A stretch of 64,000 nt of DNA, from contig JAXLQU010000006.1 of NCBI GenBank assembly GCA_046331425.1, forward strand, positions 1-64,000, in the 5' to 3' direction. The first letter of the stretch is position 1; each line of letters opens with the position of its first letter. Below are positions 1-9,057 of the stretch, in pieces. A model generated the notes under the pieces. It was not told the DNA's origin. It searched no databases and saw only the letters and a program-made list of their open reading frames with translations. A program made the position numbers and the translations under genes. The stretch is from JANNUT01 sp046331425 (GTDB taxonomy: Bacteria > Acidobacteriota > Polarisedimenticolia > J045).

Positions 1-578
1 CGGCGTTGGTCGATCGCATCGCAGCGGTGAAAGGCCTTCCATCCGGGCCGGTCGCCATGAACGAGCCTGACGCGATCTCACTGCTCTCCAATGTCACCGA
101 GTTGGAGCAACGCTGGCTCGGTTTCATTATCGATACCGCCGAAGTTGAGAAGTTGCGTCGCGTGGAATGGAACGAAGTAACGACAACCGTTCTGCTGCCG
201 TTGTGGCGGAACGAGGTCATGAGGAACGCCATCGTGCTGGGCGATGCGACCGTCGCCGACCTGCCGGCGATCGTGGCCGAGAGTGCGGCGCTAGAAGTAA
301 ACCTGCCGCAATTCGGCAATGTCGGTGAGGAACTCGAGAAACGCGTGCGGTTCGTGCGCTGGGTCGCAGGTATCGGTTTGCTGCTGGCACTCCAGCGAGA
401 TGGTTGGCTCCTCGAATCAGCGCCCGGCGCGCCCGCGAGCGCACGAAAAGGGGAAATCACGTGGGTGCCTTCAGAGATCGTGCAGCGCCTCGCTGATGGA
501 TCGATCAAGGTGGCAGACTGGCACACAATGCTGCACCGGCACGGCGTGAACTCGCAGAGTCTGCTCAAAACCACCTAG
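1..578 (+). CDS. Hypothetical protein, C-terminal part (5' end outside window)
   Basis: The reading frame is open from the left window edge to a TAG stop at 576-578, so only the last 190 or so residues are present. I do not recognise the family. The visible part is soluble-looking and mostly helical, with a charged middle (ELEKRVRFVRWVAG) and a short hydrophobic stretch GIGLLLALQ that is too short to be a confident membrane segment. No TTG/GTG near the edge has a ribosome site in front of it, which supports a start further upstream. The next 1.1 kb lacks an intact gene, so this looks like the last gene of its transcription unit. Confidence 0.55.
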   Translation, partial: ALVDRIAAVKGLPSGPVAMNEPDAISLLSNVTELEQRWLGFIIDTAEVEKLRRVEWNEVTTTVLLPLWRNEVMRNAIVLGDATVADLPAIVAESAALEVNLPQFGNVGEELEKRVRFVRWVAGIGLLLALQRDGWLLESAPGAPASARKGEITWVPSEIVQRLADGSIKVADWHTMLHRHGVNSQSLLKTT

Positions 579-659
579 CGCAACACTGATGACGCGCCAC
601 CGGAAGAGCGTAGGCGAGCCCGCGCGCCGGCTCGTGACCCCAGCCTCTCACGTGCACGG

Positions 660-1420
660 CTATCACAACAGATGTTCTTCATCTCGGAGGTTCGTCGTGC
701 TCGAGGTTCGCTTGTGCTTGCCGGCGAACATCGAATCCACGCGGGCCTGAAAGTCGAGCTGACCGATGGCCGGCTGAACGACGCCGACGCGATCGACCAG
801 AAAACTCGATGGATTGTACGTTACGTGAAGATCGGAGATTCGCGGATCGTCGAGTCGGTCGACCAGCACCTTTGGCCACGCTAGTTAGTGGGCGGCAACG
901 AACTCGCGAAATCGATCGGCTTGCTGCGCGTCGTCGCTGATTCGAATGATCTGCGAACCTTGCGCCTGGTGGTTTGCGTACGGCGCGGCCTCGAACACGT
1001 GGACTCCTCTCGACGCCGACCGGAGTTACCTCCAATGCACGCCGATCAAGCTGCGCTCACATCTCTCGCGGCAGACAGATTTCGACTCCAATGAGACCAG
1101 GTTGCTGAGCCGACACACAGTATCGCCGCGCATTGTCCGCCTCGATTGGCCCAACGCACGCCTTGCGACCGATCCGCCTGCACAAGTCAGTTGTACGGAA
1201 TTCTCGTCAGCGCGCCGCGCTGTCTCAACGCAAGGAGCCCCTCCGGTGTCACGACAAAGATCGAACTCAGCGACGGATTCTGGTTCAGTTAGTCGAGCGC
1301 CTGGTCGCCTAACGACGCTGAGCGCTCCCGATCGCATGTGAACGCAATTGCAGAGACCGAACCTACGCGGTACGCGGCTTTCTCACGGAAGGAGATGCTC
1401 GACGCTGTCGACGGTTTCCT
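660..1420 (-). pseudogene. Possible decayed gene remnants
   Basis: There is no intact gene between 579 and 1684. On the minus strand, protein-like segments survive but are broken. From about 1420 one frame reads ...ISFREKAAYRVGSVSAIAF..., meets a stop after GDQALD (near 1275), continues as LNQNPSLSSIFVVTPEGLLA and stops again after TRIPYN. From about 1010 a different frame reads HVFEAAPYANHQAQGSQ..., stops after FVAAH (near 887), and continues as VLVDRLDDPRISDLHVTYNP to a stop near 663. At least three stops and one frame change separate these pieces. The family is not recognised, and the pieces may derive from more than one gene. It could also be chance reading in GC-rich DNA. Confidence 0.3.
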
Positions 1421-1684
1421 CACCCTTCTGCTGCAGTAGCCAGGCCATCGAAGGGACGGTCGCAACGGTCAACAGTGCTTCACCGCGCTCTCACTCCCTC
1501 ATGCCGCAACTACCGCGAGGACTCTCCGAGGTCGAAATCCCAGCACCTCCTCAGCCCGTATACAACCATCCATCGCAAGGTGAGGGCAGCCGCCCGCTCG
1601 CCCTCAGTTCCTCCAACTCCCTCGACGACCCACTCAGTGCCGCGAGTTCGTGAGCGCTCCCCTCACGACACCATCCACACCGCT

Positions 1685-3091
1685 TCAGGATTGCGTGGCG
1701 AGCACCTCCGCAATCCAATCCTTCAGCATCGTGGTGAAGGAGTGATTGAACGTGCCGTGCTGGAAGTTCTTCATGCTCTCCGGCTCGGAAGCGAAGTCGT
1801 GAAACAGGTGATCCGAATTGGGTGCAGTCGCGAACTTCCCCCACCCTGGATTCGCTCTGTTCACAATGTCGGCGATGAGTTTGTGATCGGCATCGTACGT
1901 GACGAAGTCGCTACTGCCGCGCACGGCAAGTACGCGCGCATTGCACTTGGCCCAGTACGACGCGAAGTTGGTTTGATTCAGTTGCCGCCAAAACTCGAGT
2001 GTCTTGCCGCTGAACAGGCCACCAGGAAAGTAGGCGTCTGCTAGCGCCGACAGTTCGGGGTGAGACTGCTTTACTTGCTCGACCGACTGATTCTCCAGAA
2101 ACACCAACGCCATCAATCGAGATCCCTGGCGCACAGAAGCGTCGGTATCTTCGAACGTCGCGCCCGCAACCAGCCCTTGGTATCGAATGGTGTCGAGCAG
2201 GTACTCATACCAAGTGCGCGCGGCCGTGCCGTAAACAGCGATCCCTTTGACAGGGCTCTCGTTGGCGATCATGGGTCCGAATGCACCGCCCATGCTGTGC
2301 CCGAAGATGAATACCCTGTTGGGGTCCACGCCCGGCATCGACTTGAGCTGCGCCAACGCCTGCCGATAGATGTCGAGCTCGGTGGTGTAGTCAAGATCCG
2401 CAAACGGCCCGCCTTCACTGTCGCCGACTCCCGGCTTCTCGACACGCATCGTTACGAAGTCTGAATTGGCAAACTCGAATAGGAGCGGTCCGTCGATCGT
2501 CGAGACATCGCCCTTGGCTCCTTCCAAAGTGTAGTCATACGAAATAGGTGAGAAGCCCTGAATGAAAAACAGCGCCGGGTGGAGGCCTGCCTTCCTAGGT
2601 TTGGTGATGATCGTTCGAATTCGATTGCCGTTCGACAACACCTGGCTGTAGATCACTTCGTAGTTGCTGTTGCCGGGGTCTCTCGGTTTCTCGCTCAGCG
2701 CTGCTTTGAGCACCAACGGCTTGCCGTCGCGGATCACCTTGAACGTGAGTTCGTTCCCAGCACGAAATTCCAACAGTGCGGTGCTGATCGTGGAGGGGCC
2801 CACTGGCTTGTCGTTCAATGCAACCAGAATGTCTCCAGCTTGAATCCCAGCCTTCTCGGCGGTGAGGCCGGGCAGTGGTTTCAGTGCAAGAAGTCCTTCG
2901 CCTGGCTTCAGATTGTTCGCTGCGTTCAGATCTGAAGTCACTGGGCTGAACGGGATGCCGAGTGCGCCGCGTCGCGGCAATGTGTCCGCGATTCTGGGAG
3001 TAGCCGCTGGCGCAGCGGCCGTGTTGGTCGTGGGGAAGACCGCCGCGAAGTTCAGTGGAAGGCTGAGTAGAAGCAGGGTCGAGAGCATCAT
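1685..3091 (-). CDS. Secreted PDZ-domain alpha/beta hydrolase (possible peptidase/esterase)
   Basis: Start chosen at the ATG at 3091 because GAGGAA lies about 7 bases upstream and the protein then begins with a signal peptide (MMLSTLLLLSLPLNFAAVF). The longer open frame upstream lacks such support. Of 468 residues, the N-terminal part (about 45-135) is a PDZ-like domain containing GLTAEKAGIQAGDILVALND. The C-terminal part is an alpha/beta hydrolase: nucleophile elbow GHSMGG, a likely acid Asp in GSSDFVT and a likely His in NSDHLFHDF. The fold resembles X-Pro dipeptidyl-peptidase/BAAT-like hydrolases. Substrate unknown; an export signal implies action in the periplasm or outside. It stands alone and is divergent from the lipoprotein at 3384. 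Confidence 0.85.
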   Translation of the reverse strand: MMLSTLLLLSLPLNFAAVFPTTNTAAAPAATPRIADTLPRRGALGIPFSPVTSDLNAANNLKPGEGLLALKPLPGLTAEKAGIQAGDILVALNDKPVGPSTISTALLEFRAGNELTFKVIRDGKPLVLKAALSEKPRDPGNSNYEVIYSQVLSNGNRIRTIITKPRKAGLHPALFFIQGFSPISYDYTLEGAKGDVSTIDGPLLFEFANSDFVTMRVEKPGVGDSEGGPFADLDYTTELDIYRQALAQLKSMPGVDPNRVFIFGHSMGGAFGPMIANESPVKGIAVYGTAARTWYEYLLDTIRYQGLVAGATFEDTDASVRQGSRLMALVFLENQSVEQVKQSHPELSALADAYFPGGLFSGKTLEFWRQLNQTNFASYWAKCNARVLAVRGSSDFVTYDADHKLIADIVNRANPGWGKFATAPNSDHLFHDFASEPESMKNFQHGTFNHSFTTMLKDWIAEVLATQS

Positions 3092-3383
3092 GATTTCCTC
3101 GTGCGGTTGTAAAGTCGCGACAGGCTGGTCCAAGTGAAGTTCGCGTAGTTGATGTTCGGCTGTCTGCCACGACAAGAACCGGCGGCGCGACCGGTCAGGA
3201 AAAATCCTCAGGCGGCGCTCCGCGGCAAAGCACGCGCAAGGTTTTCCGGCCGCGTCCGCCTGCCGGTATCTACACGGGCAAGCTCGTGGTTCGAAAATCT
3301 CGTTGCCAACCGTGGGGATTCTCGGCATCGGCATCGTCTTATCGTGATGAAGGCGGCCCATACTGGCTGCCAGGAGCCGGACG

Positions 3384-4064
3384 ATGAGTGACCGCAATCT
3401 GTTCCTTCCACTGCTGCTCGGCGCTACCCTTCTGCTCACCGGATGCAGCAACCCTTCCAACCCTCAACCGCGCACTGAACAGGCGCCGAGTACCGAGATG
3501 ACGAACCTCCCCCCTGCCCCGCCACCGCTACCGCCGAGTGCAACGCTCCCCCACGTTGTGGTGAATGGTCAGACGCTAACCGCACAGCAACTCGAAGAGT
3601 TTCGATCGCGCTACGGCAGCTATCCGGGTGCTGGGTCGTGGTGGTACGACAGTCGCAGCGGATTGTTTGGACAACAAGGCGGGCCCGCGGTGTCGTTCAT
3701 GCATGCCGGGCAGTCCTTTGGCTCGCTCGATCCCAACTGCTCCGCCGGCAATACCAACGTGTTCATCAATGGACGACACCTGCCGCTCGCCGAGGTTTAC
3801 ACCTGGGCGCAGTTGATCGGCACGACGGTCATGCCGGGCCGTTATTGGTTCGACTCACAAGGGAACGTGGGTTACGAGGGGTACGACGTTCCGCTCGGAA
3901 ATCTGTATCAGCTCGTGCAGCAGCGGGGCAACTACGGCGGTCAACGCGGTGGTGACAACGGCTGGAACACCCGCTTCAGCTCTGGCAACTACACTAGCGA
4001 TGGCTCGGCAGGTTACGTCAGTGTTCCAGGCGTCGGTGTGATTGGCAGTTACGGCGTGGACTGA
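3384..4064 (+). CDS. Putative lipoprotein, Pro-rich linker plus aromatic/Gly-rich domain
   Basis: The 226-residue product starts with a lipoprotein signal peptide; lipobox LLTGC places the lipidated Cys near residue 21. A proline-rich linker (PPAPPPLPPS) follows, then a domain rich in Trp, Tyr and Gly (GSWWYDSRSGLFG, GRYWFDSQGNVGYEG) and a Gly/Asn/Ser tail. The repeated WYD/WFD-x-x-x-G pattern suggests a small repeat-built surface domain. CAGGAG sits about 8 bases before the ATG. No catalytic residues are recognisable, so function is unknown. The C-terminal part is unlikely to be membrane-spanning. Confidence 0.75.
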   Translation: MSDRNLFLPLLLGATLLLTGCSNPSNPQPRTEQAPSTEMTNLPPAPPPLPPSATLPHVVVNGQTLTAQQLEEFRSRYGSYPGAGSWWYDSRSGLFGQQGGPAVSFMHAGQSFGSLDPNCSAGNTNVFINGRHLPLAEVYTWAQLIGTTVMPGRYWFDSQGNVGYEGYDVPLGNLYQLVQQRGNYGGQRGGDNGWNTRFSSGNYTSDGSAGYVSVPGVGVIGSYGVD

Positions 4065-4248
4065 GACGCGCGAACGAATCCTCGCGGCACACGTGCTCGG
4101 TAACCGCTAGTGCGGCACTCGGTTCGAATGTGAAGTCGCGCAGCTGCTGGTCTTACGGCAGCGGTCCGGGTCATGAATGCAGCGATGCCGGAACAACACC
4201 GCCCCATTCACTCGGCGACTCGTGCTGCCCGACTTGTTGTCGGCAAGA

Positions 4249-5178
4249 TCAGGGCGGCAGGCCACGGGAGGTCATCAAGGCGTTGGTTGCGCGCGCGATC
4301 GCGGCGTCGTTCAACTCCACGAGCGCTCGAGCATCCAGCCCCTCCGGCGTGGAAGGATGTCGCATCACCTCACGAACAAGAATCTCCCGTTCGCTGATGT
4401 CGAAGCGACGCAGACTGTGCACCAACGATCCAATGTCCTGCTCGCGCGCCGCTGCGATCAACCGCTGCGCTGCCTCGGAAGAGACATCCCCGTCTTCGAT
4501 CATCCGAAGGGCCGATCGAAGCGCTTCCGGTGCGTCGGCGTAGTACGGAATGCCGATCGCCGCCCCGCGACGCGCGCGACAGATCGCACCCGCCGGTACC
4601 TCGATTTCGCCGAGCGGGGATGAAAGTGACACGCGTCCGCTCAAGACGTGTAGCAGCGTGTCACCGTTGGTCTGCACCTGCATCGTGTAGTGGCAGCCGA
4701 GATCGATCGCGGTGGTGGCCGGGGTCTGCACCACGAACAACCGAGGCGGAGCGTCGATCGACGCTTCGATTTCTCCGCGCTCGAGCGTGAAGCGATGTTC
4801 CAGGTTGACCCCTTTCTCACGGCGGAGGTAGCTGCCGGGCCGGACGTTGATTCGCCCGAAGTCCGAGAGTCCGACGACCGCGGTCTCACCCGCGGCGGTC
4901 TCGATCACATCCCCGAGCGCGAACGGTTGAGTCTTGTTCCCGAGGCTCGCCGTCCAACCGGCATCATCGATCCTGCCAGATCGCGGCGATCTCCAGACCC
5001 ACACACCGAGCGCGAGAGCCGCGATCAGAAGGCTCGCTGCAAGCAACCACCAGCGCTGTGGTCGTCGTGGCGAGTCGCCGATCCTGCGGTCGATCTCGGG
5101 CCACAAATCATGGCTGGGCTCGATCTCGCGCGGGAGCTGATCGACTTCAACGATTCGATCGCGGTCTTGATCGGTCAT
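4249..5178 (-). CDS. FecR-domain membrane protein, probable anti-sigma factor
   Basis: 309 residues: a cytoplasmic N-terminus (1-42), one transmembrane helix at about 43-62 (WWLLAASLLIAALALGVWVW) and a periplasmic FecR-type beta domain at roughly 95-185 (contains GLSDFGRINVRPGSYL and VLSGRVSLSSPLGEIEVPAG). FecR-like proteins transmit an envelope signal to, or restrain, a partner ECF sigma factor. Its ATG overlaps the stop of the sigma gene by 4 bases (ATGA at 5175-5178), which is strong evidence for a functional pair. The C-terminal helical region after the FecR domain is unassigned. No TonB receptor is adjacent, unlike the classic Fec system. Confidence 0.85.
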   Translation of the reverse strand: MTDQDRDRIVEVDQLPREIEPSHDLWPEIDRRIGDSPRRPQRWWLLAASLLIAALALGVWVWRSPRSGRIDDAGWTASLGNKTQPFALGDVIETAAGETAVVGLSDFGRINVRPGSYLRREKGVNLEHRFTLERGEIEASIDAPPRLFVVQTPATTAIDLGCHYTMQVQTNGDTLLHVLSGRVSLSSPLGEIEVPAGAICRARRGAAIGIPYYADAPEALRSALRMIEDGDVSSEAAQRLIAAAREQDIGSLVHSLRRFDISEREILVREVMRHPSTPEGLDARALVELNDAAIARATNALMTSRGLPP

Positions 5179-5720
5179 GGTCGTTCACCTCCAAGCAACT
5201 CGCGGAGGATCCGCCTGGCTTGAAACAGTTGTGCGCGGCAGGTCCCCTCCGCCACATCGAGGCGTTGCGAGATTTCCGCATGGTCTAACCCCTCGACATC
5301 GTGAAGTACGAAGACGGCTCGCATCCGGTCGGGGAGCATTTCGATCGCGCGCGCCAGATCGAGGCGAAGATCGCTGTCTCTCACGAGCGCGCTCGCTTCG
5401 GAGTCGAGGATCTCGGAGCCCCAACGTTTCTGGGCGCGAAGATGATCGAGCGCTGCATTGACAGCGATGCGATGCAACCACGTTCCGAAGCCGCTGTCCT
5501 GACGAAACTCCTTCAGCAATTGCCAGGCCCGTACGAATGCGTCCTGGGTCAGGTCTTCGGCAACCTCACGCACACCGACCAATCGCACGATCACCGCGTG
5601 AATCCTCCCGACATGGAGTCGGTACAACTGCTCATACGCCGATCGTTCACCAGCGCGAGCCGCCGCGATCAGCGACGGCTCGTCTGGTTGGTGCGCTTTC
5701 ACGGCGAACGATCGTTGCAT
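5175..5720 (-). CDS. ECF-type RNA polymerase sigma factor
   Basis: About 181 residues from the ATG at 5720, chosen because AAAGG lies about 9 bases upstream and the sigma2 domain begins shortly afterwards; an ATG at 5738 is the alternative. Region 2 includes VAEDLTQDAFVRAWQLL and FGTWLHRIAVNAALDHL. Region 4 includes LPDRMRAVFVLHDVEGLDH and ISQRLDVAEGTCRAQLFQAR (helix-turn-helix for the -35 element). It directs RNA polymerase to a small regulon and is probably held by the FecR protein encoded immediately downstream with a 4-base overlap. Confidence 0.92.
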   Translation of the reverse strand: MQRSFAVKAHQPDEPSLIAAARAGERSAYEQLYRLHVGRIHAVIVRLVGVREVAEDLTQDAFVRAWQLLKEFRQDSGFGTWLHRIAVNAALDHLRAQKRWGSEILDSEASALVRDSDLRLDLARAIEMLPDRMRAVFVLHDVEGLDHAEISQRLDVAEGTCRAQLFQARRILRELLGGERP

Positions 5721-5847
5721 GAGTCTCGCGCCTTTCATCAGTGCTGCGCGCGCCTGACGATGTCGGATTTGACAGCCACTGGCCCGGGTGTGGTGCATCG
5801 CCGGGGCGCTGCGCCTGCAATACCAAATTGCCGCAGCGCTGCCGTCC

Positions 5848-6462
5848 TCATCGTCCCGCGGTCTTGGTCGCTCCGAGCATCGCCACCAACTCCAGCGCGC
5901 CCGCCTCGCCGGCTGGCAGCTTGTCGATTCTGCCGGCAGAACGCCGGTTGCGATAGGCGATTCCGGTGATCGCGTTCGTTGCAAACGGATCGATTCCATA
6001 AAGACCTGCGGTCTTCGGATCATCGGGCCGCGCAACCCAACTCACGGCCACCTTCGATAGCCGCGTCGACTCTGCCCAGCGTTTCAGTCGCGCCGCATAC
6101 GCAGAGCCGGCTTCTCGATTCGGATTCGTGAAGATCAGGAACGCGCGGAAACCGTCGGCAGCGCGAGCCGTCATCTCTTGCTCCAACCGCAGCGCGAGTC
6201 GACTCAACCCCTCGCTCGGATCGCCGTTGATCCATACCAAGACGCCGTTCTTGTCGCCGTAGCGGCACATCGGGCAGGTGGTCTTGCCGGCATCCGCTCC
6301 CGAAACGTGGTTCGGCTCGAAGGCCGACAACTCTGCACCAACGACCCGTGTCCTTGTGGCCGCTTCGTCGCGGCGGCATTGGTCGCCACCGGCCAACGCC
6401 GTGTTCGAAACGATCGAGAGCGAGATACCCAGCACCAATCCTGAAACCGTGGCAGTGCGCAT
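5848..6462 (-). CDS. Exported protein with CPMC motif (thioredoxin-fold-like)
   Basis: 204 residues starting at the ATG at 6462, which has an excellent AAGGAGG ribosome site 7 bases upstream; longer readings of the same frame lack it. A signal peptide (MRTATVSGLVLGISLSIV..ALA) is followed by TTCPMCRYGDKNGVLVWING, a CxxC motif at the start of a predicted beta-strand, then an alternating helix/strand pattern resembling a thioredoxin-type fold. A redox or metal-binding role in the periplasm is inference. It lies 127 bases upstream of the ECF sigma gene in the same direction and may be cotranscribed with it. It is divergent from the outer-membrane protein at 6622. Confidence 0.75.
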   Translation of the reverse strand: MRTATVSGLVLGISLSIVSNTALAGGDQCRRDEAATRTRVVGAELSAFEPNHVSGADAGKTTCPMCRYGDKNGVLVWINGDPSEGLSRLALRLEQEMTARAADGFRAFLIFTNPNREAGSAYAARLKRWAESTRLSKVAVSWVARPDDPKTAGLYGIDPFATNAITGIAYRNRRSAGRIDKLPAGEAGALELVAMLGATKTAGR

Positions 6463-6621
6463 GGACGATCCTCCTTGTCGGCTACTTGGACGGTGGAGGG
6501 GGCTTGCGTGCTTAGTCGAGCCACCCAATTTCGTGTCTTGGCGACGACTTTTGGGGTGATGCGAGCGATCTCGCTGCGCGATGAGCTTGATTCTATCTCT
6601 GCGCGCAACCATGATCCGCCG

Positions 6622-8958
6622 ATGTCGACCCGGACCGCGTGGAGCGTCGCCCCAGCTTTGAATGCCCCGAGGGCGGCCACGACCCGGCATCGCTGGTGGA
6701 TCGCGTCGATCCTCTTCATCAACCTCGTGACGGCCCATGCCGAAGCTCCAAATCCTGATTTGCATATCACCAAGACTCGCGGCGAGATCGAGATCGACGG
6801 CGATCTTTCCGATTCGGGTTGGGTCGGCGCCGCCGCGGTCGAGGAGTTCTTCGAGACTCAACCAGGAGACAACTCCACGCCGAAGGCGCGCACCCGAGCC
6901 TGGCTCACCTTCGATGACGAAGCGTTGTACGTCGCCTTCGACTGCGACGACCCAGAGCCAGCGAAGATTCGCGCGCCGTTTTCCGATCGCGATCGCGTTG
7001 ACCACTACCAGCAGGACCTGGTCCAGGTCATGCTCGACACTCGCGGGGATCGACGCGCCGCCTACCGCCTCAGCGTCAACCCGCGGGGAGTGCAGAACGA
7101 CGGAATCTTCACCGAAGCCACACAGACCGAGGACACCGGGCCCGACTTCCACTACGACGCGGCCACACGGATCGACGGACACGGTTGGTTCGCAGAGATG
7201 CGAATCCCGTTCTCCTCGCTTCACTACGCTTCCGCCGAGGCGCCGGTGTGGGGCGTGGTTTTGGGCCGCGAGTATCCGCGGGAGTTTCCGTTCGACTTCG
7301 AAAGCAACCCAGTTCCACGCGGCTCGGCATGCTTGATCTGTCATATGCGTCGACTCGTCGGGCTGCGCGATTTGCCATCCGGGAGCCATTGGGTCGTCGC
7401 TCCGTTCGCGACCGCGTCGCGGCTCACGGAGCGAGCGCGCCCTGGCGATCTCGGGTCGCCCCTACGCAACTCGTCGATCGACACCAACGTTGGAGTCGAC
7501 ATCAAGTGGTCACCCGCCTCCGATCACACGCTCGACCTGGCGCTGAATCCCGACTTCTCGCAGGTCGAATCGGACGTGCCGCAATTGGCTGTCAACAATC
7601 GCTTCGCGCTGTTCTACCCGGAGAAACGACCGCTGTTCTTGGAATCGGTCGATCTGTTCGCGACGCCATTGCAAGCGGTTTCGACTCGCACGATCACCGA
7701 TCCGGATTGGGGAGCGCGCGCAACCGGACGAGTCGGCAACACGGCATACACCGCTCTTTTCGCGCGCGATGCGGGCGGAGGCAGTGTCGTTCTTCCAGGG
7801 GCGCAATCGTCGGACCTGGCGCCGCAAAACTCTTCATCGACTGTTGTGATCGGCCGGGCGCGCCGCGCATTTGGTGATTCGTTCGGAGGGCTGTTAATCA
7901 GCACTCGCGAGTTGAGCGGCGGCGGCTTCAACCGCGTGCTTGGTCCCGATTTTCAGTGGCGGCCCAACGATGCCGAGACCGTCACGGGCCAACTGTTGCT
8001 CAGTGACACGCTGCTGCCTGACCGAACAGACCTTGCTGCAGAGTGGGACGGCAGCCGGCTTCGATCCTCGGCAACGTCGCTGGAGTGGCTGCATCTCACG
8101 CGCCGATTCGTGAGCGACACCCAAGTCACCGTGATTGGCGCAGGATTTCGCGACGACAACGGCTTCATCCCGCAGGTCGGGTTTCGCCATGCGAGTTGGG
8201 TCGTGGGGCCCAACTTCTACCCAAGCGGTGCCATCACGTGGCTTCATCCCTACGTGACCAGCGAAGTCTCGCAGACGACCGAAGGCCAGCGGCTTGGCAG
8301 GACCGTCTCGCCCGGCGTCAACATCAACGGCCCGCTTGCGATGTCGCTCGATGTTCGCTACCACATCGCCGACCAACTGCTCAGCGGTGACCGACTCTTC
8401 GACCTGAAATTCGGCGAGTTGGAGTTGAACATGAGCCCTTCTCGTCGCTTCGATCGACTCGGGCTCCAGCTTCGACTCGGCGACGACGTCGACTTCACCG
8501 ACAACCGCCTCGGCCACGGCGGCGACATCAAGGTGAGCGCCACGGTTCGCCCGATCGATCGACTCGAGTTGATCGTGGACGGCGAACGTCAGTGGCTCGA
8601 TGTCGATCGCACCGAACGCTCGCGAGCGCGCCTGTTCACTGCAAGTGTGGCCCGCGTCAAGGCGACGATTCACTTCAGCCCGCGTGCCTATCTGCGATTG
8701 TTGAGTGAGCGAATTCGCGCCGATCGCGACGTGTCGCTCTACGACGGTTGTGGCCTGCCACAGGAACCGCCCTTGCGCGAGTGCCCTTCTCCGCGAGAGC
8801 AATCCCGACTCGACTCGGCGCTGTTCAGCTACAAGTTGAACTGGCAGACACTGGCCTACGTTGGCTACCAGTCGAACCGTTTGCTTTCTCCTTCGGGTAG
8901 CATGGAGGTCAACGACAAACAGATTTTTCTGAAACTTGCTTATGCCTGGCGACGCTAG
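6622..8958 (+). CDS. Large outer-membrane-type protein, CBM9-like/DUF5916 family
   Basis: About 778 residues from the ATG at 6622; the open frame extends to 6475 but the signal-peptide-like segment (WWIASILFINLVTAHA) fits this start. An N-terminal CBM9-like beta domain (residues about 50-225: TRGEIEIDGDLSDSGW..., LTFDDEALYVAFDCDDP..., WFAEMRIPFSSL) precedes a long beta-strand-rich region ending LKLAYAWRR, typical of DUF5916 proteins thought to form an outer-membrane barrel. The motif NPDFSQVESDVPQLAVNNRF is characteristic of that family. Odd feature: GSACLICHMRR contains a CxxCH c-heme-type motif between the two regions. Function unknown; carbohydrate or outer-membrane transport is a guess. 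Confidence 0.8.
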   Translation: MSTRTAWSVAPALNAPRAATTRHRWWIASILFINLVTAHAEAPNPDLHITKTRGEIEIDGDLSDSGWVGAAAVEEFFETQPGDNSTPKARTRAWLTFDDEALYVAFDCDDPEPAKIRAPFSDRDRVDHYQQDLVQVMLDTRGDRRAAYRLSVNPRGVQNDGIFTEATQTEDTGPDFHYDAATRIDGHGWFAEMRIPFSSLHYASAEAPVWGVVLGREYPREFPFDFESNPVPRGSACLICHMRRLVGLRDLPSGSHWVVAPFATASRLTERARPGDLGSPLRNSSIDTNVGVDIKWSPASDHTLDLALNPDFSQVESDVPQLAVNNRFALFYPEKRPLFLESVDLFATPLQAVSTRTITDPDWGARATGRVGNTAYTALFARDAGGGSVVLPGAQSSDLAPQNSSSTVVIGRARRAFGDSFGGLLISTRELSGGGFNRVLGPDFQWRPNDAETVTGQLLLSDTLLPDRTDLAAEWDGSRLRSSATSLEWLHLTRRFVSDTQVTVIGAGFRDDNGFIPQVGFRHASWVVGPNFYPSGAITWLHPYVTSEVSQTTEGQRLGRTVSPGVNINGPLAMSLDVRYHIADQLLSGDRLFDLKFGELELNMSPSRRFDRLGLQLRLGDDVDFTDNRLGHGGDIKVSATVRPIDRLELIVDGERQWLDVDRTERSRARLFTASVARVKATIHFSPRAYLRLLSERIRADRDVSLYDGCGLPQEPPLRECPSPREQSRLDSALFSYKLNWQTLAYVGYQSNRLLSPSGSMEVNDKQIFLKLAYAWRR

Positions 8959-9057
8959 CGAGCCCCCAAGGCGGCCTCATCGAGCGTTGTGCTGAAAGCA
9001 GCTCACATCTTCTGAATTGGCCACACTATCCTGATTTCAAGCCGAAGGATCTGCTCA

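Noticed and set aside
4081..4160. GGTTCGAAT string resembling a tRNA T-loop
   Set aside because: No acceptor stem, anticodon arm or CCA context can be folded around it.
7894..8802. 302-residue minus-strand open frame inside the outer-membrane protein gene
   Set aside because: Antisense shadow of a long GC-rich gene; no ribosome site and no recognisable domain.
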